DNA of 64,000 bases from NCBI GenBank assembly GCA_009760855.2, contig WPIO01000199.1:64001-128000 (forward strand). Reading direction: 5' to 3'. The position numbers and the translations under genes are program-made. Of the stretch, positions 36,900-49,149 are shown in pieces (the stretch's first letter is position 1; every line of letters starts with the position of its first letter). A model generated the notes under the pieces. It was not told the origin of the DNA, searched no databases, and worked only from the letters and a program-made list of their open reading frames with translations. Origin of the DNA: Cristatella mucedo. Lineage: Eukaryota > Bryozoa > Phylactolaemata > Cristatellidae.

Positions 36900-38640
36900 A
36901 ACATCAAATCCTACTGTTTTGTCTTTCATCTAGAACTTCTTAAGCTCTGAATTACTTTCCAGTGACTGACACATATCCTTAGATGGCTTTCACGTGCATG
37001 ACTCTAGTCACATCGTGGATAACAAACTCCATCAAATTTTCTCCTACGACTGCTGTGGAATCAAGAATGATCAAACCGGTCCACTGAAATCTTTTTACTG
37101 ATTTATCCTTGTAATGATCTTCCTGATTTATTTGCCAGCTTTTTTATCAACAAGGCAGACAAGACATGATAGTCAATCCTTAGAATGGCAGAATGCCGTC
37201 AGGACCCAGTCATTACTTAATTTGAAGCACATAAACAGCTCCATTCGATGACAATGGAAGTTAACACCTGAATTTCTCATCACTATTAAAGAATCCAACT
37301 GCGTCTTTAGACCAAACTTTCTGGATCCTGCATATATTTACGGCATAGATCCTCTATTTACGTGCAAAAACAACCTTATAAATACGTCATTGTGTTCACG
37401 TCGTTTTCGATCACCATTCAAAAAGGCTGTTGTCAGGCCAATACTCAAGAAAATAACACTAGGCGAAAAGAGCCTGAGCAAATGTCTCCCATTCTCTAGT
37501 ATTTCATCTAATCAAGCATAATAAATTGATGCTTACTGGACACGCTGAACTTTTAAATTGAAACTGCATAAACCACAGCTGTCTGGTTAAGCAGCTAATT
37601 CCTTCACAAAATAATCATTACTTTAGATACGTACTGAACTTCTTAGGGATTCAGATTTAGGTATAGTCAGTTTGCCTTTTTTGCTCGATATTTTTAGTAG
37701 TTTTTGATCTGTGATCAAGTCTATCAATATCACTTCCTATCACAACTGGGCCTCATTGGCTGCATTGGTTCACATTAAATCTCAAAGGGAGAACTCGGAG
37801 CGTTAGGTAGAATGGACGAAGATGAGCAGACGAAATATTAAAGATAACGAGTCTGCACTTGGTATGCCTATTTGAGGTTTATGCTCTCATTCTTGCCAAA
37901 GATCTCCACGGAAAATCTAAGCTTTTACTTCAACGTAGATCAAAACCATATTTAATTTTTCTGTGACCCCAAGCAGCCACCACGCATTTCATGTTCATAC
38001 AATACGACGCTATATGGGTTTAGGAATCCGCTACGGGATGGCAAACAACTTTCTTAAATTAAATGAAAATAAATATAATTTACTATAATGTTCCAAATAA
38101 TTATTATCATTCAGAAATATTATTACTTCAAAAATAGGTATCATTGCAATTTTTTCCATTACATTTGTATGAAAACTGGGTGCTCTGTTCCAATGAGAGG
38201 TTTCACTTGATGACCACACAGGATCCACCGTTTAGTCGGACATACTTTCAGATATTTAAAAATGCAAAAATATGTATTGGCTTTGAAATAAAGACCTTTC
38301 AATTCGAATCAATTTGGTTGCTAGGCTTGTCCATCGCGAGGTTCCTAGTCGCCACATCACACCACTTCTAACCAGCCTGAGCTGGCTCCCAGACAAGTCC
38401 GTTTATTCCAAATCTCCGATATTCAATTTTAGGTCACTGCATTCTCTGACAACAGCCTACCTATCCCACCTACACTCATGCCCTAACAGGCTGGGAGCCA
38501 TACGACATCAGCTTTCTAAATGAAATATTTCAGCTACACCTCGTAGGAACCTTAATCCTATGAACACTGCCTTCGGTTTGTGAGCTGCCAAACCCCAACC
38601 CTGCACCTGACTGACATCGAGACATCGCCTGACTAATTTG
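36900..38640 (+). mobile_element. Degenerate L2-clade LINE
   Basis: The plus strand has RPILKKITLGEKSLSKCLP near 37440 (RT domain 1) and SLPFLLDIFSSF near 37670 (LLDLSAAF). RHITPLLTSLSWLPDKSVY and FNFRSLHSLTTAYLSHLHS lie near 38340-38480 (thumb and C-terminus). Many stops and deletions show it is inactive. Confidence 0.65.
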
Positions 38641-39729
38641 TCGATATCTAAAAATGAACTGAAATGACTCAGTTTATCGCATCATTTTTCACGTCTATCT
38701 AGTTCTTCTTTTGTGTGGCAGTTCGGGATTACATAATACATACTGAAACTCGTTCATCAGGTACTGATTGGTGACATTGAGCTTGCAACCACTAACTATA
38801 GGATCATGCTTTACATACAGCTTACATGAACTTGCATGAAATATATTAAATTTTCCAAAGGTGATTTGTAAATGTATTTTTGAAAATAATATTATCTCTA
38901 TTAGGTATGGCATTGAACTCCTATTGTTCCGTCACTCTCAGCTTCAGACAGGATAATAATAATAATAATGCACTTGACAGGAGTATTAATGTGAACGGCC
39001 GATTGCCATTTTGTGAAGGATTAAAGCATGGTGCAAGTCAGAGAATTATGAATGGTCACCTTTTACAAAGCTAACACTTACTCTAGAGCCGATGCGATTG
39101 CTGAAGTACAATTTAGGATTTCACGTGTTTGCCAGTGACATTCAGCTGCACCTTTGTTTTGATCGCTGCCACCCTCTCACCACCTTAAAGTCTCTCATTT
39201 CGCTTATGCTGAAATCCGCGTGTCCACGGTAGGAAAATTTCTCATATTACATGCTGATTTTATTTAATATTTATGTGCAAACCAAGTGTGACTTGGAAAT
39301 TAAAAATTTTAACGCGAATAATTGGTTCTGCCAGTTCAATTCCCGTTATATTCAAATTGACCGTATGGCTCCTTTTAGAAATTACTGCCCACAACCCAAC
39401 TACGTCAGCTCACCAGTCACGTCATTTTCCTTTTAGCTGCATAGGATTGCTAACAGTTTAGCCGCTTCACATAAAAATATATATTCCAATTTTTTAATTT
39501 AACTGTGAGCTTTTTCGTGGCGTAGGTGAATCACTGCTTACATTTCTGCCAGCCAGTGAAATCGGGTGCTACAATTTACTGCAAAACTCTTACTCGAGGC
39601 TTGTTACTCGTGCGTGCCTTAAGTGTCCCAATGATAACACTTTTCACTAACCTGCATTTGCTCTCGCTCTGTCAGTAGGCCTACTTCATGATTCATCTTT
39701 AAACTTTTATTCTGTTTATTTTTAGCCAC

Positions 39730-39935
39730 TGCTTACCTATAAGAACAAATATCCCAATAGGCAAGCCATTCTACCTACATGAATCGTTTAATTATGCACA
39801 AATGGCTCCTCAAAATCTCAGGATACCGTGCCTTTAGTTCTTGCATGCAAATCCAAATATGAAGCGCCCAGAGAGATAAAATAGTTCTCCGAGGGTGCTT
39901 TATTGACTGTATTATTATTATTGTTATTAGTATCG
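39730..39935 (+). mobile_element. L2-type 3' tail
   Basis: It ends gcgcccagagagataaaata, gttctccgagggtgctttat then (ATT)n, the L2 terminus in plus orientation. It abuts, tail first, a minus-strand family A element that begins near 39940, giving a tail-to-tail arrangement. Confidence 0.65.
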
Positions 39936-39939
39936 GGCT

Positions 39940-41480
39940 TTAAATATGCTGCATAGGAAGGAAGATACAAATTTGTAGGGGTAGCATATTCAATAAAAAA
40001 AAAAAAAGACATTTTTAGGCATGACATGCACAGGCTTAGCAGGCATATGTGGTTAGTGGCAGCATGCAAAAGTGTCAGCATGTATAACCATATACAGAGC
40101 AAATCCCAAGGATCCACTAAATGCTATAAGAAAGAAATGCGTTTTTATTCTTCTTAAATGTGGGTTAGTCATATACTCTCGTGACGCATGTCGGGACTGA
40201 CTTCCCGGCCTTGGGAGCGCACGAACTAAAGGCAAGGTCTCCAAATGATTTCAGGTTCCTACAATATCTAGGTAAACAGCCATATTTCGCAACACGGGTG
40301 ATAAGTTGCTTAGACTGGTCGGGCAGTAGATCTTACCGTTTGGCTAGAGCCCAATAATGAACGGTTCTAAAAGTGAGTGACAACACCTTGAAGTCGATGC
40401 CTTGCTTGACAGGAAACGAGTGCTGGTCGGCACGAAGTAGTCTAATGTGGCGACTTACAAGCTTACGACAGAAAAGCCTAGCTAAGGAATTCTGCCCTGG
40501 CTGCAAGTGCATGAGTGCACAGATCGGTAGGCCAGTAAGTAGGGAGTTACAGAATTCAAAGTGATATGTGAGAAATGCTTTGACAAATTTAGATGCATTA
40601 TCCCTGTCTTAAAAAGCCCGATTTTTAGCAATAGTGTAGCTAAAAGTATGCGTTCTTGATCATGGGGCTGATGTTTTCGTCTAACTATAGATCAGTTCGG
40701 AACATGACAGCTAGATTTCGTGTTGATTACACAGGAAATATGCTGGCAGAGCCGATTTCAAGAGTTAGCCTTTCCAATTTTTTTAATGGCAAGTGCTAGT
40801 AACTAGTAAATAAAATTTATTATCATTCAATTTAAGAGAATGTCAGTGTGGATGTCACTAATTGCTGCTGAAACGGATATGAGAGAATTCAACGAGCGGG
40901 ATGGGTGGAACTCATGAAAGCAAAAGTGCAACCAAGAGTCATTGCAAAGAAGAAAAAGCCTAGATTGTGCTTTGTAATAAAATCTGTAAGAGAGGGAAAA
41001 TTTAAACCGTAAAAAGAACGCGAATAAGACAGGACCTCCGGGTGCCACATATTTCATTGATTCCTCAGATAGTCTTTGTCCATTCACATCAATACTGTGC
41101 AGTATCCAGCTGATGTAGAACATGAACTATTGCAGTGCAGAGCCAATTATCCCTATCCGAGATGAGAGACTTTCAAGGAGAAACACTTAAGGTGATCGGT
41201 GGTATTAAATTTTTTTTGAAGATAGAGTAAAACAAGCAGAGATACTCTACCTAAAGTACCTGCGAAGGAATTTAGCTCTTTGAGGGACTACCATTGCAGT
41301 GCAATTGTCATTAGCTATCAAAATCTAACGACAATGAATGCCAAAGCGGCAATGAAGCAGAACAGGAGAAGATCCAATGTCAGACCTACAGGATATTCAC
41401 AGATTTAAAGTAGGAGATCAATGCTCCAAAACATGCTGTGGCAACAGGATTTACACTCTCCAGCCTATATTAATGAGGCT
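39940..41480 (-). mobile_element. L2 family A LINE, degenerate
   Basis: The minus strand carries the family A 3' block (near 39990-40110), a C-terminal relic with LKKNKNAFLIAF-type sequence, then the thumb and RT region up to about 41480. The reading frame is destroyed. An A13 run lies near 39995. Confidence 0.65.
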
Positions 41481-41534
41481 GTCAAAACAACTAAGCAGCT
41501 AAGGTTATTCGAAAGCTTGCTTTCAAATAACCTT

Positions 41535-41620
41535 AGCTAATATTAGTATATTATTAGTATATTATTAGTATATTATTATATATACTATATATTAATATTA
41601 GCTAATAAAGGGAGGAAAAA
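41535..41620. repeat. Short tandem attagtatatt repeat
   Basis: Three to four copies of a roughly 13-bp unit (tattagtatatta), followed by related AT-rich sequence and, just beyond, a gcgcgcgcg run at 41629-41637. Confidence 0.8.
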
Positions 41621-42578
41621 TGTGAGACGCGCGCGCGTTTCGCAAGTGATGCAGTGAGAGCGTTATGAAAAATTGAGGAATCCTGGAGAGAGAAACTAAA
41701 TACAATGCTGGTTTCAGTCCGCAGTTGACTTTTAGGGGAATCAATTCGACCTCGGACATTTCTCTGTGACTTTTGAGCTACCTGCTCTCTATTTCTCTTG
41801 CTTTTTCTTGGTCAAGATAGGGCGTCATTAGCTTACTCTCGGCTCTGCCCATTGCTAAATTGTGAAAGTAAAACCAAAGGCCGCACGAGGAAGTACAATT
41901 TTCTCGAGCTTCATGGGAAAAGTTATTAAGCAGCCTGCAGATTTTGTCTATCACCCTGATAAAGGTTAAATAGAATGATTTAACACAACGCCTCGCGAAA
42001 TATTTTTGAGGCTCCAAAGCGTGCTACTGAACTGCTGAACGGAGCCACTGCTGATGCAACCTTTATCGGGTTAACCTTTATCGTTATGGGCGATATCATA
42101 AATTCAGCGACACGGCTTTTGAACAACAAACTTGATGTGCATGGCAAATTGCAACTGGCTAAAGCCTGGGCTCGTACGCAGATAGCAAAAGTGAAAAAAC
42201 TAATAAACCAACTAGTGATAGCAAACCAGAAAACAGCGAAAGCATAATAAGACGAGAGATTACCTGAGCAAACGAAAGGGAGCACGCTATTTGGGCGAAC
42301 TCTTTGGACCAGGCAGAACAAGCGTACAGCCTGATTTAGCGACGGCTAAGGGTAAAAAAAACATGTTCGAGAATATGCAAAGCAGCGCAAGAGCAGCAAT
42401 TAATTGGCGAGAGAAAAAAGTGAAGTTGATAAAAATACAATCAGTTGTGTACACAATGAAATATGTAGAAAATACTAAGATTGAATATATATAACCATCA
42501 GAAAATTGAACTAGTCTAAATCGCAACCAAGTAAATGAATGCAGAACAGTCGCTTAGATGTTAATGTACAGTACTTAC

Positions 42579-42686
42579 CTGCTCGTCCACCCTTTATTGG
42601 GGCTGTTGCTGCTGAGACTGCTGCTGCTGCTGCAGCTTCAGCAGCAGCAACTGCTGCTTTTACTGAATTTTTAGTAGTTCGTAGAT
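42579..42686 (-). CDS. Ala-rich module exon 3
   Basis: This 108-nt exon encodes 36 residues in phase 1-1. The acceptor is gtaattttcag and the donor GAGCAG|gtaagtac. It starts DLRTTKNSVKAAV, has Ala3-E-Ala6-VS, and ends ATAPIKGGRA; 15 of 36 residues are Ala. V9 is kept and the second V-S pair sits at 24-25, as in module 4. The GG-R-A-G end matches the family consensus. A short GA tract lies about 300 nt upstream in the transcript (42985-43020). Confidence 0.82.
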
Positions 42687-43979
42687 CTGAAAATTACAGC
42701 CACAACTTAGTTACTAAGAACAAGAATGTAATTCCACTAAGAATTCTGAATCCGACTTAAAATTCCTTGAACGGATGCATATCTGATCAAGTCTATCAAA
42801 CAATGACTTTCGCAATGTGACAGCAGAATAGCTTCAAAAATCATCGTCAAACTGATTGTTTACCTGGTTGGGTTCACATTAAGCGCATGCGATGCAGGCC
42901 TAAGTCAAGCACCTATAGCCGAAAATTAGAAAGTTCAATCATTCAGTTTTAAGGAGCTTTGGGTTCAGTCTCAAGAGGAGAGATGGAAGAAGAGAGAGAG
43001 AGCGAGAGAGCTTGAGAGATAGAGGCCAAATCAGCAATAAACATCTCCGTAACAGAGGAAAATCAATGCAGGCTGACCTCATAGTTAACAATTGTCACTT
43101 TGAGTATCAGACATGCTCCTTCACTTCATCAAAAGCAGACGTCTAAGCATCTTCGCTTATGGGACCCTCCTAAGCTGAACATCGGTCACTCCTGAGTCAG
43201 TGAGATGCAAATGAGCCACTTCCTTAAATCTTCTTCATTTACACCTACTCAGCTACCAATTAGTATCATCCGTTCATGCTATATTAGTTATCAGGTAGAG
43301 GTGAGAGGAATGGATTGCCTAAACAGATTGGGCCATTAATAAATACCAGTTGGGTACGGACTGAGCTCTTGATCAGAGCAATCTTGCTTAAATTAGTCAT
43401 TGTTACATCTCTGCTGTCATTCATTGTCTTGACCAGCTTCCGAGGATAATTTGCACTTGACCTGGTAATCACAACAGCCGAACTAACCTCAATGTCTTTA
43501 GGCCCACTTACAGTTTATTGCAGGCCATTGTCACTTTAGAATTTCTGTTTGATTATGAACCATGGGAGTGCTATATCGAAGAATTATTTTATATCTGTCC
43601 TCCGAACTGCAAGTAGCTATATATAGTTTGCAATTAGCACTACTCACGTCAAATATATGTGTTGTCACTCCCGCTGAGGTATTATAGGTTAACTGTACTT
43701 TTACATTGAGGGCGCACTGCGACAACATTAGCAATATAAGTCACAGGTGTACTGTCATTTTGGTATATCTAAGAACGTAACGAGTGACCTTAAAATTGTG
43801 AGTAATTCAGAAGACAATATCACAATGAAAAAAGACAACAAGTCACCTAGATCCAATTCCGGACTTCTTAATTAAGCAACATATAGATATTCCGTGGCAA
43901 CGAAAAACTAGTATAACGACGACATTCTTTCCATCAGGTCCTATCCAGCACTTTTTCAAATGCTTAACTTTTAGGCTGA

Positions 43980-46900
43980 AATTAAATGTGGCAATTCAAG
44001 AACAAGAGAGATTGTTTAACTTCCACGTGGTCTCCCTACGACCAATCCTATTAAGGACAATGAAAGTAGTAACGGCACACCAGCCTGACTATTTTCTGGA
44101 AAAATCAAACCTACCAAGAATTAGCAGGCAGGTTTTACAGCTAATCCAACAACCGAGACTGCACGGCTTCAAACCTAATCAGGAACGCCGACTGCAGTTC
44201 ACGTATTCTTATATGTTTCCTAGACCTTTAGCAGCATTTCAAAATGTTGATTAGTTTGTCCTCAAGCTCCTATCATTTGTAACGCCTTTACCGTTTAATT
44301 CTGTCCATCACGTGATTGACCCTGCTAGCATCGCTTACCACACGATCGATCAAATATGATGATGCTATGGGTATGCTATCATCAATTTGTATCACCAGAT
44401 TATGCATATCTATGCAAATGGTCATCTTATTTAGTCTGCATTATTGAAAGTTTGGATCTCAAGTCACCTGAAGCCGAGAAACCTCAACATATCCAACAGC
44501 TATGCTTTTCGTGCGAAAATATGTTCTCGGGCTAAGCTGCTCAATTTCGGTCGGCCTGTCATCATAGTTACAGTGAATGCTGCAAATCCACACGAGCTTA
44601 CATTTTTAATGACCCTGCACCTGTGACTATGCCCATTATGAGTCCTTGCCCGTATTGCCCATTGTTAACCTCAGTCAATAAATTGTTATAACTCCCAATA
44701 CCAAGCTTAAAAACATTCAATGTACCAACTTGGACTTTCCGTCGGCAGGTTTATGAGGACTACTAGAGAAAATACCTACCGATCTCAAGAAAGGCCAAGT
44801 CTAGCTTCAATAAAAAATATTTTAAAATCACAGGTGCTCAAGTCTAAAATGTTGATTGTCGCGATGAACCACTTCTTCAACAGCTTCAAGGTTATCTCTT
44901 TTCCTAGTAATCGCTGTGATGATTTTGCAGATCGACTGTATAGTTTCTGTGTCAACAAGATAACCAAGATCAGAAAATACTAATAGAGATCTGAGCAAAC
45001 TAATATTAGTAGCATTTTATCCGGTTTCCCATAAATGAAGTACATGCAGCACCTCATTGTCAACATTAAAATTGGGTACGAGTGACCGCATCCTAAAGTT
45101 TATATCTAAAACAAAAGACGATCAGAGCTTTGGAAAATATTCCAGCTGCCCGGGTTATTATCCTATGCACTGGCTTGCTGCTGACAAGCATAACTTATAA
45201 TAAAAATAAGTCATAGGCCTCGGGTAGTGTTCTTAAACATTTCAAAAGTCTGATGTCAAGCCTCTACTCATGAAAGCAACAGCAGATCAAGAAAACTTGA
45301 GCCAATTCCTCACAGTCTCCACTTCTCCGCTCCTATTAAAGACACTAGAGAGAGTAGCAGCAGACCTTCTAGACAAGTAAAACTATACGGAAAGGTAATG
45401 TGTGTGTTCCAGTCAGGATTTAGACCTAATCACCCCACAAAGTAGGAATCGCTTCCAGGGTAAAGCGACTCAATTAGAAAGGTATGTAAGGTATATCTCA
45501 TCTTGTTGTGCTCTGCCTTCGGGCAGCTTTTGGTACTACCAATCACCTAGCGTTTCTGGACCATTTGTCATATCACCCAGACATCACCGGAACAGCAGTA
45601 CAATGGTTTTGGTTCTATCTCAGTGTAATATTAGACAGTTTGTATTCGCATGGACAAAGATGATTGAAGGATTAAACGAGAGACAGTGTTCCTCAGGGCC
45701 TAGTCTCACGTCTGTTTCTGCTTACCGTTTAAACTCATTCCGGTAAGATCACAGCAATCGATCTAGGATTCATTTCTATGTAGACGACACTCAGTTGTCC
45801 CATGGCTTTAATCTCTATTTCTGCCCCCAATCACGATACATTTCCTCGAATGACTTATCCCACGCATTACTAACAGCCAAATATAGATTGCAGCAAACAA
45901 TTAAATTAAATGAAAATAAAATTACCACTACTAAGTATAATTAAAATAATAATAAAATAATAATAATAATAATAACAATTAATAAAAATAATAATAATAG
46001 TGAAATAGAAATAGCTCTGTGGCAGAAAGTAACTTCTTTAAATGACTGTTATCTAGCTCACAATCAAACTACTACCTACTGGAAAAAAAGAATGGTCAAT
46101 AAATTGGAAGCACGGCACTAAAAATAGATTGTACGACTTGCTTCCTCTTGCAGGATAAATATTTATTGAAGTTTAGACATGCTAGCCAATCATACTAAGC
46201 CCACAGCCATTAACTTTCTTGCTGCATGTTGACGACATCCGAATGTGGATTACAGAGTGTCCCTTAAATTAACGACGATAAAATAAAATTACTAGGAATT
46301 CACAAATTAAGCCTGATTGCGAGATAGTAACAATTACTGCTTTATGTCGTCTCCGCAAACACATCTGCTTAATCTGTACGAAATGTAACTGTAGTGTCGT
46401 AAAACGATTCATTAATTAGACGGCCAGAGTAGCTGCAAAAAATACCAAGCCAATGATAAAGAATAGGCAATACAGTGAGAGATATAGACAGATAAGTGGA
46501 TCGAGCGATATCACAAAGTGCTGGGACTAGGCAAGAACGTTTGGCAGCCTGACCGATAACTTGGTCACCATGTGAGGGTCAGGTCACACACATACGACGG
46601 GTCACCTGTGGTGTCCCTCGAGAATCTATCCTCGGTCCCTTTGTAATGTAATGCATCTCCGTCAGTAACTCCACAAAGTCATAAAGACCATGTGGGTGTT
46701 ATGCAGGAGAGTTTTGTATAGCGCACTCACACCCTAATCGGCTTTCGGTACGCATTCGGTAGCCAACAGACTTCGCCTCACGCAACAAAGAGAAAGTGGG
46801 AAGCATAGCAGAGTCAGGAGAGCAGTTAAGGTAGTTTGTAGCATAGAAGTAGCAGTTTAGGACCACTGAATTCCTTACCGTTCTCCATTTATACTCAACC

Positions 46901-48015
46901 TCTGAGGAAAAACATTCAGGTCCATGGAATAGGACATCACATTTATTCTGACGATACTCGGCTGTATTTGTTATTCAAACCATCAGAATATGCGGCAAAA
47001 ACTGATAAACTGAATGCTTGCCTTGCCTAAATAGGATCCTGGACGTCGGAAAACAGCTGGAAACTAAACAATGATAAACTAAACTATTGATCATAGGAAA
47101 TCCTAAGAGTGTGGCTGGATTAAAAGGCCTTCCTCTTCTAATAGCTAATGCTGCTGTGCGCCCATTATCACATGCTCAAAATATAGGTGTCGTTTTCGAA
47201 TGCTGCCTAAATTTTAAAAAGCTTCATATAGAAGAATGCTTCTCTAGCTAGCAAGAATTTTCTCTTGCGTCCGATTCCTATGTCAAATTACGGGCTGTCT
47301 TCCACAGTGGCTTCCCAAAAGTTAACTAGCCCCTTGATTTTGTCTCAGCACGATTTTTATAATTCCGTGTTGGCCAGGCTATCAAAAAAAGCCACTAGGC
47401 CACTACAGCCGGCTATGACTGGCTGCCAATCTTGTTTCCAAGTTGTAGAGCTTCAACCACCTGTCTCCTTTGCTGAAAGAGCTAGGATGGATGCCGGTCG
47501 ATTAACAGATACAGAGCAAAGGTCTTCCGCTGACTCACAAGGCCAAGGCCACGGCTTGGCTCCTCCGTACCTAGCTGAATTGCTGCACTAGTTTTAGCCT
47601 CGTCGTGCTCTCATGTCCTGTGTGGACAATAAATAGGCGGTTCCATTTCTACGCTTGAAGACGTTTGGCTATAAAAGCTTTTGCTCTGCTGGTTCAGGAA
47701 TATGTAACTTGCTTCCACTATTCTTAGGCATAGAGCATTACTTTCCTGCTGCCAACTATGGCTCATCCTTTCCAGTGGTTTTGAGCTGCTACTTACATGC
47801 TACTTACATGCTGCTCACTACCTCAACTGCTCTTCTTACTCTGCTTGGTTTCGTACTTTCCCCTTGTGGCGTGTGATGATGTCTCTCGGCGACCGAATGC
47901 ATACTGAAAGCCGCATAGGGTGTGAGTTCACCATACAAAACTCTCATGGCTAACACCTACATATTCTTCTACACTTTTCGGAGTTACAGAAGGAGATAAA
48001 TTACATTGCATTACA
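43980..48015 (+). mobile_element. Mosaic L2-clade LINE, longest in the window
   Basis: From the left, 44720-44983 reads FPSNRCDDFADRLYSF and NKITKIRK, the linker before RT. Then 45250-45360 reads KPLLMKATADQENL-type sequence and STSPLLLKTLERVAADLL, RT domain 1. Next come GFRPNH relics near 45410 and a GVPRESILGPF block near 46610. RT continues (46900-47250), then 47265-47600 gives the thumb and LAPPYLAELLH, and the family B terminus lies near 47985-48015. It carries a nested inverted insertion (46645-46872), AAT-rich expansions (45945-46010) and many stops. Part of 45900-46500 may derive from another element. Confidence 0.65.
46645..46872 (-). mobile_element. Inverted L2 family B 3' end nested in a LINE
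   Basis: This 230-bp block is nearly identical to the family B 3' terminus at 23315-23540, including gcatctccgtcagtaactcc and the cgcattcggtagccaacaga run. It interrupts the plus-strand RT between ctcggtccctttg and ttaccgttctccatttatac, which are adjacent in the intact family B copy. Confidence 0.82.
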
Positions 48016-48319
48016 TTCAATTGGAACAATAAATAACTTGCTTAAAAGATTAAACTTGGTGACAAGGTGCAGGGATTAAGCGATGGCTATACTGAGCAGT
48101 GAAAATAAAAGAGATCAGACTAGCACATTAGAAGCAACATAGAATAAAGGAGAGAAATTTGCCAAGTTCTAAACTAAGATACACCTACGTTGGCAGAATT
48201 GAAATTGGATAGATAGTAATAATTTTTTTCTGCTGTAAATATAAGGAAATGTAAAAAAGCGAACTACAAAATAAATGACATCGTAACAATTTCAGAGGAT
48301 GTTGCTGTTCAGTACCTAC

Positions 48320-48445
48320 CTGATTGCCCTCCATTTTTAAGGGCTGCTGCAGAGACCGCAGCCACTGCACCAGCAGCTGCTGCAGACAGGGCAGCTGCTT
48401 TAGCAGCAGTAGCTGCATTTACAGACTTTTCAGTAGCTCTTCGAT
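48320..48445 (-). CDS. Ala-rich module exon 2
   Basis: This 126-nt exon encodes 42 residues in phase 1-1, with acceptor gtctgctgtag and donor CAATCAG|gtaggt. It starts DRRATEKSVNAATAAKAA, has LS-Ala4-G-A-V-A-A-VS, and ends LKNGGQS; 18 of 42 residues are Ala. V9, L20 and V31 give exact 11-residue spacing. A GA tract lies 410-445 nt upstream in the transcript. Confidence 0.83.
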
Positions 48446-48851
48446 CTACAGCAGACGGGCAAAAATGTGTTGCAGAGCACCACAGAGCACTCTCACGAAC
48501 AAATCTGCTCCTACTTCAAGTGACCTCGAACTATGGTCATATTGAGTGAGTCAATTTCAAAGCAGCCTCTGCCATGCTGCGGCAGAATACTTTAATAACG
48601 CTATCGAATGGATTTGTTGTCACATTAGGGGTTCACAGACTGAGCTTACCATTGGGTGATTATGTCAACCACCCATCGACGAACAGTAAAAACTCGCGAG
48701 TCGGTTTCATAAGAGCTCGCTATCACAAAGAGGTTTGAGAGGCTAAGAGAGATCATAAAACAGAAAGAGAGGTAAAGAGATTTGGAGAGAGCGAAACCAA
48801 CTGGTGAGAGAAAGCAAGAAAGAATTACAATTACTCTGCAGGCAATGCTGG

Positions 48852-48852
<1 letters not shown>

Positions 48853-48892
<40 letters not shown>
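48853..48892. repeat. (GA)n microsatellite upstream of module exon 2
   Basis: A short pure GA tract; the transcript strand reads CU repeats. Its position relative to the acceptor at 48446 is similar to that of the tracts near modules 3, 5, 6, 8 and 9. Confidence 0.95.
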
Positions 48893-48897
<5 letters not shown>

Positions 48898-49149
48898 CAG
48901 CTTAAACATGCGTGTCTGGGAGATGACGACTTTTGAAAGCCTGTGACTGACAGAAAAAAGTAGGAGAAATTGAGCTTAGTTGACTTTAGAAGCTTAAGAA
49001 CTAAACAAAGAAATAAAAAACACCAAAAACATGTAGCTAAGAAATAAAGAAAGTCATTCCTAAAGCTGAAGAGTGAGATGCACACGAACGAATCAAAGAT
49101 ACACAAACGATAGATTTAGTTAAGAACAGCTTGTTTTCTAATGAACAAA

